Shown one piece after another: positions 12,401 to 22,563 of a stretch of DNA of 64,000 nucleotides (positions are counted from its first letter, which is position 1; each line of letters begins with the position of its first letter). Under the pieces are notes generated by a model. The model was not told the DNA's origin. It saw only the letters and a program-made list of their open reading frames with translations, and did no database searches. The position numbers and the translations under genes are program-made. The DNA comes from Hyposmocoma kahamanoa (taxonomy: Eukaryota; Arthropoda; Insecta; Lepidoptera; Cosmopterigidae): positions 7,530,199 through 7,594,198 of the forward strand of contig NW_020654422.1 in the NCBI RefSeq assembly GCF_003589595.1. The letters are read 5' to 3'.

Positions 12401-14929
12401 AAACCAGACTCTACAAAATTATCAAGCGTAGGAAAGCGTTTTTTGACGCGAGGCGAGATCATAGTAAGTACCATAGTTAGGCAAAGGCACACATATCGGA
12501 CTATTGTTCTTCTCAGCAGCCGACCCCGTTCGTCCTGCAAAAGTGGTGATCTAATGTTGTAAAAATGACTCATATAATGAATATTCGATTAGATATCGCA
12601 ATTACACTTCTTTAAATTCCTAGTCACGTTGAACCGGACGCTAGGTGATAAAATTGTTAAGTTTTCTTTGTCCTTTCAGTAATCCTTCAATAAAATACAG
12701 TTATAAAATAATCAAACGTAATGGAATAATTATTTTGCTTTACGTGTGTCGCGAAGGCCCCATGTTAGTTTTGAGTCTTATTAAAAAACCGGTCAGACAT
12801 TCCTAAAACGAGGTCACATTGTCATATTAATGTAATAGATCAATGATTCAATGAAATTAGTCCTTTAGTACAGGCTTCGTCATAAAATACAATTAAAATC
12901 AATTATATTAAAATCTAACTATCATGAGAAGAGATCAGAAGAGGCAAAATATGTTTACCTACATTTCAAAGACACGAGCAGATAATACCTCCCACTGAGA
13001 TATATATATTATGAATATAGCTGATTCACATCAAGATTTAACTCTTGCGTTTTACCATAGTAAAACGCAAATTCCTAAATTTGTTACTATTTGTAATAAC
13101 AGTGATCGGAATAGGTAGCTTATTTACCTAAACTTGGATAAACAGAAAGTAGACACTGCCTTACGACTTCATTTGTTTATCCCGAAATTTTTGAAGATTC
13201 GGGAAATCTCTTAGGTACATTAAAATTTTTCGTTATCTGAGATAGGTATACCTACCTATAGTATTGAGTATATTTATCAAAATTTAGAATTTTGTTTTTT
13301 CATAATTTTCCTTAATATTCCGAAATATTGGTAGTTAGATAAATATAGTCTACCCACTACCTATCCCAAATAACGTAAATGTTTAATAAACTTTTAAGTG
13401 ATTTCCCGAATCCTGAAAAAATCCGGGACAAAATAATGTAGTCGCCACTATCTTTGTCTTTGCTCCTCGAAATTTAGGTAAATAAACTCTACCTATTCGG
13501 ATCACTGGTAATAACTGATTATTTGTATATAATATTTATAATAAATGTGTCACGAGCAATCATCGAGTATATACTCGATGTGCGCAATATAAGACTTCCT
13601 CGTTTGTACGTACAATTGGATAGGTAATCGGATGATAGTGATAAGATTTTTAAATGTCATATGTTATACCTTCAATTTATCTATTAAATATCAAGATTTT
13701 CCTTAGTATATCTGACAAGAAAATCAGAAATCGCGTTATACTAATCTCACAAAGTACTTCCGCTAGAACATAAATAACAAAGGCCTGTAATCATAGCGAA
13801 TTACATGTTCGACGTTATATTTTTTTCTACTTAATCGTAATAACTCATACGTATGCATTCTTACCTGGCCATGTATAGTGGCGGACACGAAAACAGCTAT
13901 GGAATCTGGCCAGGGTATAGTAGTGTACTGATTCCACCACCGATTCATAACAACAGTCACGTAAAAACCCAAAACGAAAGACAATGGTATCACATTACCG
14001 TGGTAACTGCAGTAATTTACAACTCCTTCAAAAGTCCTGTGAAATATATGAATTTTTCAATTTCGATTTTTTTTACCTCATAGTAGTAGAATGACATTGT
14101 CAAAGCATCCACCGCTGTCAAATTGACATTTATTAAGTGAATGTGCTCCAAAGCGACACTGCAAGTGCGATTCCATGGATTGCCTGTGCCAAACCCAGTA
14201 GCTATTCAGTGAGGTGTGACGCAAGGCGAACACCATTTCCTCCCAAATTATTTACGGCTGTCTTTGAGGACGTCATAAAATGCTATACTGGTAAAAATGG
14301 AATAAATATCAATAGTCTCAACTTTTTTTAAAATATGATTTGAAAATATCGACTACAAATTGTACACAACCTGAGGTGCTCCATCAACTAATCGAAGAAT
14401 CAGCTATAAGCGAACAATGCAGCAATTTTACAAAGTACCTAGTAATATCCATCTGCATACATAACGTCACATACGTTTCGAAAGACTTTATTTAGACAGA
14501 AACATACATTTAAATATGGCGACCATTGACTTATGATGGCGACCGATCATGTCGATTGAATTTTAGTGTTAACAATGGCTAATTGTGCAGTTGTCAAAAA
14601 CGATTTAAATGACACATGCTAAAAATATAATGTATGTTGTAGTCGAAATATTTGCTATGCTATTTTTTGTGTTATTTCTGTTTTTATTTATATTATTTTT
14701 TGTGTTTTTTTTATAATGTGCCGTTGTAATATCTATTTCTGTTATTTCTATTTAAAAACAAAGTACGTTGTGTATTTAACAAAGTCGGAGAGCTGGTAAA
14801 GAAACCAATATTTCTTACCTTTTAGATTCATCTGTGGGGAGGAATCGGTAAGTTAAGGCCAAAGAATAATATATCAATAAGAAAATCAGGAGATCCAGCC
14901 ACACCAACTTGTAAATACTTCCACGCCAT
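6461..14929 (-). CDS. Bestrophin, calcium-activated chloride channel (8 exons; first coding exon not found)
   Basis: Bestrophins are pentameric anion channels opened by calcium. Exons in transcript order: 14929-14819, 14036-13865, 12534-12332, 12253-12085, 11807-11559, 11198-10938, 7166-6923, 6618-6461. All junctions have GT/AG and the phases join without a break (1567 nt). Seen in order: [14 protein letters not shown] leading into membrane helix 1; [16 protein letters not shown] and the conserved [19 protein letters not shown]; the calcium-clasp stretch [20 protein letters not shown]; then a long polar Ser/Gln-rich tail. The frame opens with a split Arg codon, so an upstream exon with the start Met and the usual CRGFG-type N-terminus is missing. 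The last exon reads to TGA at 6461, but that stop lies inside a strong donor (aacag/gtgaga), so the C-terminus is uncertain. Introns hold several MITEs and LINE scraps. The family is certain; the paralogue is not. Confidence 0.92.
7529..7966. mobile_element. Probable MITE in a bestrophin intron
   Basis: agccggttcacactt at the left is inverted as aagtgtaaactagccg at the right, with more diverged matches inside. Sits in the long intron between the exons at 7166 and 10938. The target duplication is unclear. An open frame inside (7588-7815) is not recognised. Confidence 0.5.
7967..10937. other. Remainder of the 3.8-kb bestrophin intron
   Basis: AT-rich. No further exon consistent with the phase-0 junction of exons 11198-10938 and 7166-6923 was needed or seen. 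Confidence 0.5.
13101..13507. mobile_element. Foldback hAT-type MITE in a bestrophin intron
   Basis: agtgatcggaataggtag at the left is inverted as ctacctattcggatcact at the right. The arms stay alignable for roughly 200 bp (shared inner blocks such as gattcgggaaatc). The 8-bp direct repeat gtaataac flanks it (13093-13100, 13508-13515) and fits the nTnnnnAn pattern of hAT duplications. No transposase. Confidence 0.72.
14115..14330 (+). pseudogene. RTE-type reverse transcriptase fragment
   Basis: In two frames one reads [12 protein letters not shown]...GVTQGE and [13 protein letters not shown]...GININ, matching the GVRQGDTISPKLFTA-LEDVF block of RTE-like LINE reverse transcriptases. A stop and a frameshift interrupt it. 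It lies antisense in the intron between the first two recognised bestrophin exons. Confidence 0.65.
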
Positions 14930-16784
14930 CTGGAACACAACACAATTGCCATGTCAGACACGAAAAAAATTTAGTAGTTCAGGGAGTAGTTCAGTGGCTT
15001 TATGATTGTTAAAGCATCGCCAGGTAATAAGTCTGAAATTGTAAGTATTTTGTATTTAGACTTACTTAATTGTAGAGATAATAAAAAGTAAATAAAACCT
15101 CTACAACCGTAGTGATAGTAGCGTGTTTTATCTGCAGTAAAATATTTATTGTCCATACAAATCGGAGTGCGTAACCCAATTTCATCATCCCGTTGGAGTA
15201 AAACTGATGTCATTCACTGAATCAATAATCAGTTACTTATACTTTATGTTTGTTATAAATGTTTTAACACTTTATTATTACAATTGGATAACAGCTATTT
15301 ATTACTCGCATATAATTGGATGTATATCTACTTAAAATCTTCCATAAGTGGTTGGTGTTGAAATAATTCACAAAAATAAGTCTGTGTTAATATTGTCACT
15401 ACCAAAAAACCGAATAATTGCAAGGAGATGTCTTGATTACTCCTATACATATGAAACGCTCGTTACAACCCAGACTTGCTCTATAATTTAAAATTACGTT
15501 CAAATGGTACTACGTAACAAGTATTTTATTTGTATGTACCAACTATGTGTAAATGTGTAGTAAATAACAAGTACACCATGATATGTTTGCCTGCTTTGAA
15601 AAGAGGAAAATGTCACATTTATTTATAAAGTTACAAGTATCTATGTGTTATTTTAGTAACCCAACATATAGAAGGGTGGTAAATGCAGAAAATGAAAACT
15701 AGGGTTGGCCTCCGGGTAGTTTGAAGTATAAATACCATCGATGCACTGAAAAAGCTCTGGTTAATTATTCAGTTATGTTCAATTTGGTATCATAATTTTC
15801 GTGTATATGCACGTTGATGCCAGATAGACGCTGACCTTGTGTTAACTGAGATAGAAGATATATTATCACAGACAGCAATCGTGTAACACGCGACGCGAGC
15901 TAACAAAGTACCTACATTCATTGTATCTAGCTGATGAGCGAATGACTACGAAATCTAGAAATGAAGAATTAAAGTGAACCGCGCTCATAAAGAAAAACTA
16001 GTTTAAGAATAGACACGAGTTAGTAATAAATGTTTTAACCTATCCTATTTGACTACATATAACAGGTAAACTTACACGAATTTATGAAATGTATTTACAA
16101 GTCATAATTTTTAGTTACCGTAAGTAATCTCTATCTTTTATATTTTTCTAGCCGGTATAATGAGTTTTCGGCAGGATATGACGTCATGCTAGACGTGTTT
16201 CCCGCACTAAAAAGTGTGGGCGAGTCCAGCAAGACAGACATGCTCATTAGATTTCAAAATATTGAAATTCAAATAGAAACAGCAAAATAATGCCAAAGCC
16301 TTCCAAAGGCGAAATAGATTTATGCAATAAATGCTTAGACTATTTTTTTCCATCCTCTAAGAATAAATGCCTAAGTTCAGAGCGCCTGCTTCGAAATAGT
16401 GTAAATTAGAAACGAATTACCTTGTAAACGTAATGATTGTTAAATCATGTTTAGACTGTCTGGCCGTTTAGAAAAGGATATACCTACAATTTATCCAAAT
16501 TGTTTGTTTAAGCGTAACTGTATGAATTACGTGTGTGAGTCATGAATTTGTAGGCGAAACCAATCCCACTGGTCAATTAGCGCGCAACTAACTACCGTAG
16601 AGACTGCATTCATACTCATTATCTTTGCACATTCTATGAAATTTAACTAACTAGTGTCCAACGACAAATTAAAGTGAATTAGATATAAAAACGCACTACT
16701 TGAAAGTAAAACAATAACAATGTGCACATTATACATATAATAAAGTGTTATGAATTTATTATTACATAATTTACAACCTAGTTA
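14930..16784. other. Upstream intron or 5' region of bestrophin
   Basis: Should contain or precede the missing first coding exon. None found with the needed phase (2 bases before the split Arg codon). Confidence 0.4.
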
Positions 16785-16880
16785 GAGCTAAAGACTTCTC
16801 AGGAATATTTAAGAATAAGGACATTCTACTATAACATGTTTTACAAACCACACTCGTACTATTTTCTGAATTGAACATTT
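16785..16880. repeat. Dispersed repeat, copy A
   Basis: gacttctcagg...gacattct...ctgaattgaaca is shared with 18690-18785 in the same order and spacing. Family not recognised. Confidence 0.5.
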
Positions 16881-16881
16881 A

Positions 16882-17066
16882 TAGGAAATGAAACTATTTT
16901 TCCGGATTTAAATCGCGTATATTTGTTTTTTCAAACAAACTGACGACGTTTCGGTAATTCGGTAGTCAACCGTGACTATGGGACCTGTAAAGGGCCCGAA
17001 ACGTCGGTTTGTTTGAAAAAACAAATATACGCGATTTAAATCCGGAAAAATAGTTTCATTTCCTAT
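16882..17066. repeat. Foldback element with about 60-bp arms
   Basis: taggaaatgaaactattttt... at the left is almost perfectly inverted at the right, including tttaaatcgcgtatatttg and ttttttcaaacaaac, around a core with gactatgggacc. The flank aacaatcgcgaaaacctaag recurs beside the copies at 2880 and 56053. Confidence 0.75.
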
Positions 17067-18689
17067 GTGTAACAATCGCGAAAACCTAAGAACTCGATAT
17101 GAACATTTATATATAATTACATGTATACGTACACTATGTATAAGTACATGCTCAAAATAAAATATATCATTACTTTTGGGTGCATGCAACCTACCTAAGA
17201 ACTTAAAAAAAGTGTAAATCCAATATTCGTGGAAATTGTGATCGATACCCATGAAAAGTGCATTGAACTCTATAATTTACGTGGCGTAGTGTGGTGGAAA
17301 GTGCACAGGCATTGAATAATGAATGTCCCTTGCCTGGTAACTAGCATTATAGGAGAAGTGGACACGTCGACAGCCAAAGCCACCCGGAAATCAACTACCC
17401 TTAAAGGAATACGATGAAAAGCAATTGTGGACAGACTAGTTATGAGAAATAAAGATAAAACTTTTATTTGTGGCCTCAACACCAGTATTCATGTATTGCT
17501 TACGTAATTGTACATGTATATGTTTACCCCGTAAACGTTTTAAAATTATTGTTTTATTGGCTATATAGATAGTATGGAAACTACAACGCCGACGCGAAAA
17601 ATGAATCATAAACAATTATCTTTCTGTCATGTGCACGACTTGTTCATCCCGTCACTTGATATTATAAAAAAAATGTATTCGGTACTTGCAACGTTGGTTC
17701 TAAGATTTGATATTATAAATGAAATCTACAAAGAAACAAAAGAAATTACGACGAGTCATAAAAAGTAAAAGCGAATTATTCACTTTGTTGGCTAATGTGA
17801 TCCACTTATGTAAGGGAAAAGACTAAGCAAATGGAATTTAACACCACCTGTGTTCTTTACGATGAGTATACTGCAATCCGTCATGATTGTGATGCTCTTC
17901 TTGCGTACGGTATAAGATAAAATTCATAATACTTAAGTAAACATTCGGCATTTTATTATATGAAAATTGTCGTTTATCCATATTATCACACTCACTTGTT
18001 AAGTAGTTTGAATCTTAAAAAATATCTTCATCTATTTTTACTTAGATACTGTATTTAACTGAGGCTAGGCAGGTAAAAGCATTTACAATGTCCTCGGGAT
18101 CATTAATTTAATTTATGCTATGCGTTGCTTTCAAACAACAGTACACACCTACATAGTTTTCCGGGTCTAGACAGCAAGGAGTTAACGAGACTGGTATTGA
18201 TTCGTTGGAGCGACGACCTCAGTGAAATAAAAACTGCAAACTCACGCAAACCAGAATTTACTAATCGTTTTTTTAACAAAGTTGGAACCAAAATAACCTT
18301 TGTGTTTGTTGATATTTCCAGATACATTCATGATTAATTTGGTCCATTTTTGCTTAAGATGGCAAAGTCGCAATATACAAAGGAGATATTTATTACATTT
18401 GACATTTAATTTAATTCTGTCATTGTTTCTCTATGCAATTGAAATGGGGCTTCGCACACTTAGTAAAATGTTTCTATATGTCGATTCTTAAAGTCTTGTA
18501 GTCATTTAACATTGGTGTGGCATACCTTGTAAGTTGGTTTTCAAACCTATGCAAGATTAAGTCGTAAGTCATAGGAGTCATGTGACTCGTAGGTACTCCA
18601 AGACAAGATGGCCATGTAAACAAAGTTCGTCAGAAATGAGCAAACATTGCGGCAGTTTCCATTCATGGAATCAAACAAGCGCTCCTAGT
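17067..18689. other. Intergenic stretch
   Basis: No supported exon or bounded element. The overlapping open frames at 18118-18337 on both strands have no recognisable motif. Confidence 0.45.
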
Positions 18690-18785
18690 TATAGCGGAGG
18701 ACTTCTCAGGGGTATCCAAGTATGAGGTCATTCTGCTTTATTTGTTATATAACATACACTCCTACAATATCTGAATTGAACAAAA
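18690..18785. repeat. Dispersed repeat, copy B
   Basis: Partner of 16785-16880, sharing gacttctcagg, gtcattct and ctgaattgaaca. Confidence 0.5.
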
Positions 18786-18831
18786 ATTTTGAATATTGAC
18801 ATTTTTTATATTGATGTTGACATCCAAGCTA

Positions 18832-19060
18832 ATATTATAAATGCGAAAGTAACTGTTCCGTTACGTTTTCACGCCTAAACCGCTGAACTAAATTTGACGA
18901 ATTTTGGTATAGAGATAGATGGGGCCCAAAAGAAAGAGGACATGGCTACTTTTTGTCACAAAAATAAATCTTAAAGGAGGTGAAATAAGGGATGAAAGTT
19001 TGTATGGAGAATCAATAAAAGTATGAAAATAAAAATAGTATAGTACAGTAGGTTAGTTAA
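18832..19060 (+). repeat. Lepidopteran dispersed repeat (taatattataaatgcgaaagt family)
   Basis: Begins taatattataaatgcgaaag, followed by cacgcctaaaccgctgaact and gaattttggtatagaga. This text is known to me as very common in moth and butterfly genomes. Confidence 0.7.
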
Positions 19061-19082
19061 AGTACTTACTCTACCCAGACAA

Positions 19083-19330
19083 AGTCGCGGGCACCAGTTA
19101 GTAGTTTATACGTTTGACGACCTCGGTGCCCTAAAGGTTTCAGGAAGCCCTGACTTCGATTGCCGGTACAAATAAATTGGGAAATTAATTTATCTAATTT
19201 GGTTCTGGACTGGGTGCTCCGAGTATTATTGCTCAGGAGTGAATTCTGTTGCACTGGTATTCATAGTACAGGGAATTTCTTGGTTTGAGCCAAGCTAATA
19301 GTTATGGTTATTCGGCACATCCTGAACTAT
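19083..19330 (+). repeat. tRNA-derived SINE-like element
   Basis: Contains a box-B-like cttcgattgccggtac followed by aaattgggaaatt and ttggttctggactgggtg. The same body recurs at 40851-41028. Confidence 0.55.
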
Positions 19331-19414
19331 GAATACCAGAATAACGATGTCTCTGAGGGCAATACCCAGAATACCAAGACCAGAACCAACTTCGAAATGT
19401 TCGTTTTTTAAATT

Positions 19415-19487
19415 GGCCCAAATCGGGAGTCGAACCTGGAACCTCCTCACCAAGCGCCTATAGCATTAACCGCTTTGCCACCGAAGA
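19415..19487 (-). repeat. tRNA-like SINE head
   Basis: The minus strand reads cggtggcaaagcggttaatgc (box A) and ggttcgactcccg (box B) at tRNA spacing, without a good acceptor stem. Confidence 0.5.
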
Positions 19488-19880
19488 GCATAAGCACACC
19501 CCATAATCTAAGCCTACTAGAGTATAGGGCTCGATATTACTGTTGTTGATACTCGGCTTCCAGAGAATTAATGCCCATATTGCGATACGTCTCGATGTTA
19601 CAATGATCAGTAATAATAATAATAATAATAATCATTTATTCTCTCCCATTCATATACAAATTAAAAACATTCTTGGTAAGCAGATAGCGGGAGACTGGTG
19701 CCCAAACTAGGTAGACCCTGTGTCTTGGGACACCAGGCCTCCGACCCAGAACAGTACAATGTATTTTCTTTTTATATAAATTATATAGTTACGGAAAAAG
19801 AATAAAATAAAAAATAAAAATAAAATAAAATGGAGCTGGACTTAATAACAATATTTTGAAATACAGACTAGAATTTATGA

Positions 19881-19933
19881 AATAGATGTGTGTGTCTGTG
19901 TCTGTGTTTGTGTGTATGTGTGGGTGAAGAGAG

Positions 19934-19978
<45 letters not shown>

Positions 19979-19988
19979 NNNNNNNNNN

Positions 19989-20037
<49 letters not shown>

Positions 20038-20070
20038 TGTGTGTGTGTGTGTATGTGTGTGTGTGTGTGG
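19881..20070. repeat. (GT)n microsatellite
   Basis: Long GT run with scattered interruptions, inside the LINE 3' UTR. Apparent Cys/Val proteins over it are artefacts. Confidence 0.95.
19979..19988. other. Assembly gap (10 N)
   Basis: Ten N within the GT run. The true repeat length is unknown. Confidence 1.
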
Positions 20071-20107
20071 GGTACTTAGATGTTGTACTTGGGGGTGTTT
20101 GTATATA

Positions 20108-22547
20108 CAGGGTTACAGGAAAAGTCGTGCTAGATCCGTTAAGGGCGTGGAGTACTCATCATTTCTGACTTATTTCACTATGAAACACCCTACTCTAAAC
20201 TTAACCCTTTTCGAGATATTTGACTTTTATTTTTTTTATTCAAAATTGCCGATTTTTAGGCTACTAAATTTAATTTTGTTTATTTTGTGTGTCTTATTAT
20301 TATAATTATTGCATTTTTACATGTGTGATAAGATGCTTTAGGACCTCAATCATTAAAATAGTGAATAAGTTAATTCAATACGCCGTAGTAGAAAAGAGAA
20401 AGTTAAGAAATTAAAAAAAAAATTAGAAAGTTTATTTTTCTCTAAGGGATATCTAAAAAAATATTATGGCAGTTGATCGGCAGATAAGTTATAAAATATC
20501 TACGTTTCATCAGCTATCTAACAAGGTATAACAATCTAGGATTTGTATTGCATTTCGTGGAAAAAAAAGTAGTTGGGACGCTCCAGGTAGCAGTTCTAAC
20601 GGTCCCGCGCCTATTGTCCTTAAGTTAAGACGCACCGTGCGAGTGAGACAAGCGACGGTTTATGTAGGTGCGAATGAAAGAAAAAATATTGTAGAGATAT
20701 CACGGGATATTGTTATGTTTGTCAGTCTGCTTTTGTGCTTCGTACATAGTAGATGTGATATCGTTTTGCTCTTTTTCTTGACTTGGCTGTGATTCTGGAC
20801 TGTTTTTTTCCGATTTGTGACTACTGTGCTTATTAACCGGACTTTGATTTGTACTTGTGCTACGGAAGTGATGAAGATGACGTCGTACACACCTGAGGAA
20901 TATGCTGATATGCTTATTTGTTACGGATACTGCGATTGTGTGTCTGCGCAAGCTCGCAACGAATACATAGCTCGATTCCCCGGTCGTCGAGTGCCGGATG
21001 TGGCTGTTTTTGACAGAGTTTATCGGAGACTTCGAGAAACTGGCTCTATTTTGAGACGAAATACAGACATGGGCAGACCACGAATTAATGACGACGAAGA
21101 ACAGGACCATGAGATAGTGCAACACTTTCGAGCGGATCCGACTACTTCCACTAATATTGTTGCCCGTGAACTGGGACTTTCGCAATGGAGAGTGTGGTTT
21201 ACAGTGCATACTGCTGGCCTATACCCGTACCATTACACGCCGGTACACACTACTGAAGAAGGAGACCCCGCGAGAAGGTTGGACTTCTGCAGATTTATGC
21301 TAAATGCTGACGTAGAAGACCCAGATTTTCTAAGAAATATCTTGTGGACAGATGAATCCAAATTTGATAAAGATGGCATAACTAATTATCACAACGCGCA
21401 TTACTGGGCCCCAAAAGAACTTAGGAATCCCAATAAGAAAAGAGTGAAGGGTTCCCAACGAAGATTCAGCGTGAATGTGTGGATGGGTATTATCTTCAAT
21501 CATTTGATTGGACCTTACTTTCTCCCGGACAATCTAAATGGGGAAAGTTACGAAAATTTTTTGAGAGGAGACTTGAGTGATTTGCTGGATGATCTGCCAC
21601 TCAACTTGATCAGGGACATGTGGTTCCAACATGATGGCTGCCCTGCCCATTTCAGGAGAAGTGTCAGAGACTGGCTGGACACAAATTATCCAAACAAATG
21701 GATAGGACGAGGTGGGCCGTTGCCATGGCCAGCAAGAAGTCCGGACCTAACCCCCATGGATTTTCATGTGTGGGGGCGCATGAAAAGTCTTGTCTACAGC
21801 GAGTCAAATCCAGTTTCGTCTGTGGAAGAGTTAAAAGAAAGGATTGTGGATGCAGCAAATCAAATGAGGACAACGTTGACCACTGGAGTAGTGAAGACTG
21901 GTCTCCGTACAAGAATGCGACAATGTATTAGAAACAGAGGCGGCCATGTTGAACATGAACTGTAGAATAACAAAAAGTTGTGTGAAAACCTGATTTAATA
22001 AATACTTTGCATGCTTACCTATTGTTTTGTTATACTTTTTAAGGCTAAGTATTAATTTTCTCCTCCACTATCGCCTATGAAACTAAGTTTTTTCAATGCA
22101 TTTAAATAAAACCCTAGATTGTTATACCTTGTTAGATAGCTGATGAAACGTAGATATTTTATAACTTATCTGCCGATCAACTGCCATAATATTTTTTTTA
22201 GATATCCCTTAGAGAAAAATAAACTTTCTAATTTTTTTTTTTAATTTCTTAACTTTCTCTTTTCTACTACGGCGTATTGAATTAACTTATTCACTATTTT
22301 AATGATTGAGGTCCTAAAGCATCTTATCACACATGTAAAAATGCAATAATTATAATAATAAGACACACAAAATAAACAAAATTAAATTTAGTAGCCTAAA
22401 AATCGGCAATTTTGAATAAAAAAAATAAAAGTCAAATATCTCGAAAAGGGTTAAGTTTAGGGTAGGGTGTTTCATAGTAAAATAAGTCAGAAATGATGAG
22501 TACTCCACGCCCTTAACGGATCTAGCACGACTTTTCCTGTAACCCTG
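20108..22547 (+). mobile_element. 2440-bp Tc1/mariner-superfamily element, DD41D (rosa-like), about 433-bp inverted repeats
   Basis: cagggttacagg starts at 20108 and is inverted at 22547, both flanked by TA (20106-20107, 22548-22549). The inverted repeats run to 20540 and from 22113 with only a few mismatches by eye. One intact transposase gene lies between them. It inserted in the 3' UTR of the minus-strand LINE, about 15 nt after that ORF's stop. Near-identical arms and an unbroken gene suggest recent, perhaps still autonomous, activity. Arms this long are unusual for the superfamily. Confidence 0.92.
20817..21965 (+). CDS. DD41D transposase with DUF4817-type N-terminus
   Basis: Intact 382-codon frame. 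It would bind the element's terminal repeats and catalyse cut-and-paste transposition at TA. Residues 23-75 (YTPEEYADML... RFPGRRVP... VYRRLRETGS) are the helix-turn-helix domain known as DUF4817. The catalytic triad is D179 (WTDESKF), D273 (FQHDGCPAH) and D315 (SPDLTPMD). There are 41 residues between the second and third Asp, the spacing of the rosa (DD41D) family. In-frame Met codons at 20817, 20871 and 20877 are possible starts. The later ones are likelier, as the domain begins right after them and the preceding 18 residues look unstructured. No frameshift or internal stop. It is the only gene of the element. Confidence 0.92.
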   Translation: MTTVLINRTLICTCATEVMKMTSYTPEEYADMLICYGYCDCVSAQARNEYIARFPGRRVPDVAVFDRVYRRLRETGSILRRNTDMGRPRINDDEEQDHEIVQHFRADPTTSTNIVARELGLSQWRVWFTVHTAGLYPYHYTPVHTTEEGDPARRLDFCRFMLNADVEDPDFLRNILWTDESKFDKDGITNYHNAHYWAPKELRNPNKKRVKGSQRRFSVNVWMGIIFNHLIGPYFLPDNLNGESYENFLRGDLSDLLDDLPLNLIRDMWFQHDGCPAHFRRSVRDWLDTNYPNKWIGRGGPLPWPARSPDLTPMDFHVWGRMKSLVYSESNPVSSVEELKERIVDAANQMRTTLTTGVVKTGLRTRMRQCIRNRGGHVEHEL

Positions 22548-22563
22548 TATATGAGTACTAATA

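Noticed and set aside
14971..15213. Minus-strand frame with GCRGFIYFLLSL followed by a GTAAGT donor, resembling a bestrophin N-terminus
   Set aside because: It leaves one base at the junction while the next exon needs two, and residues around CRGF do not match the family otherwise.
19888..20305. Cys/Val proteins over the GT run
   Set aside because: Translation of a microsatellite with Ns.
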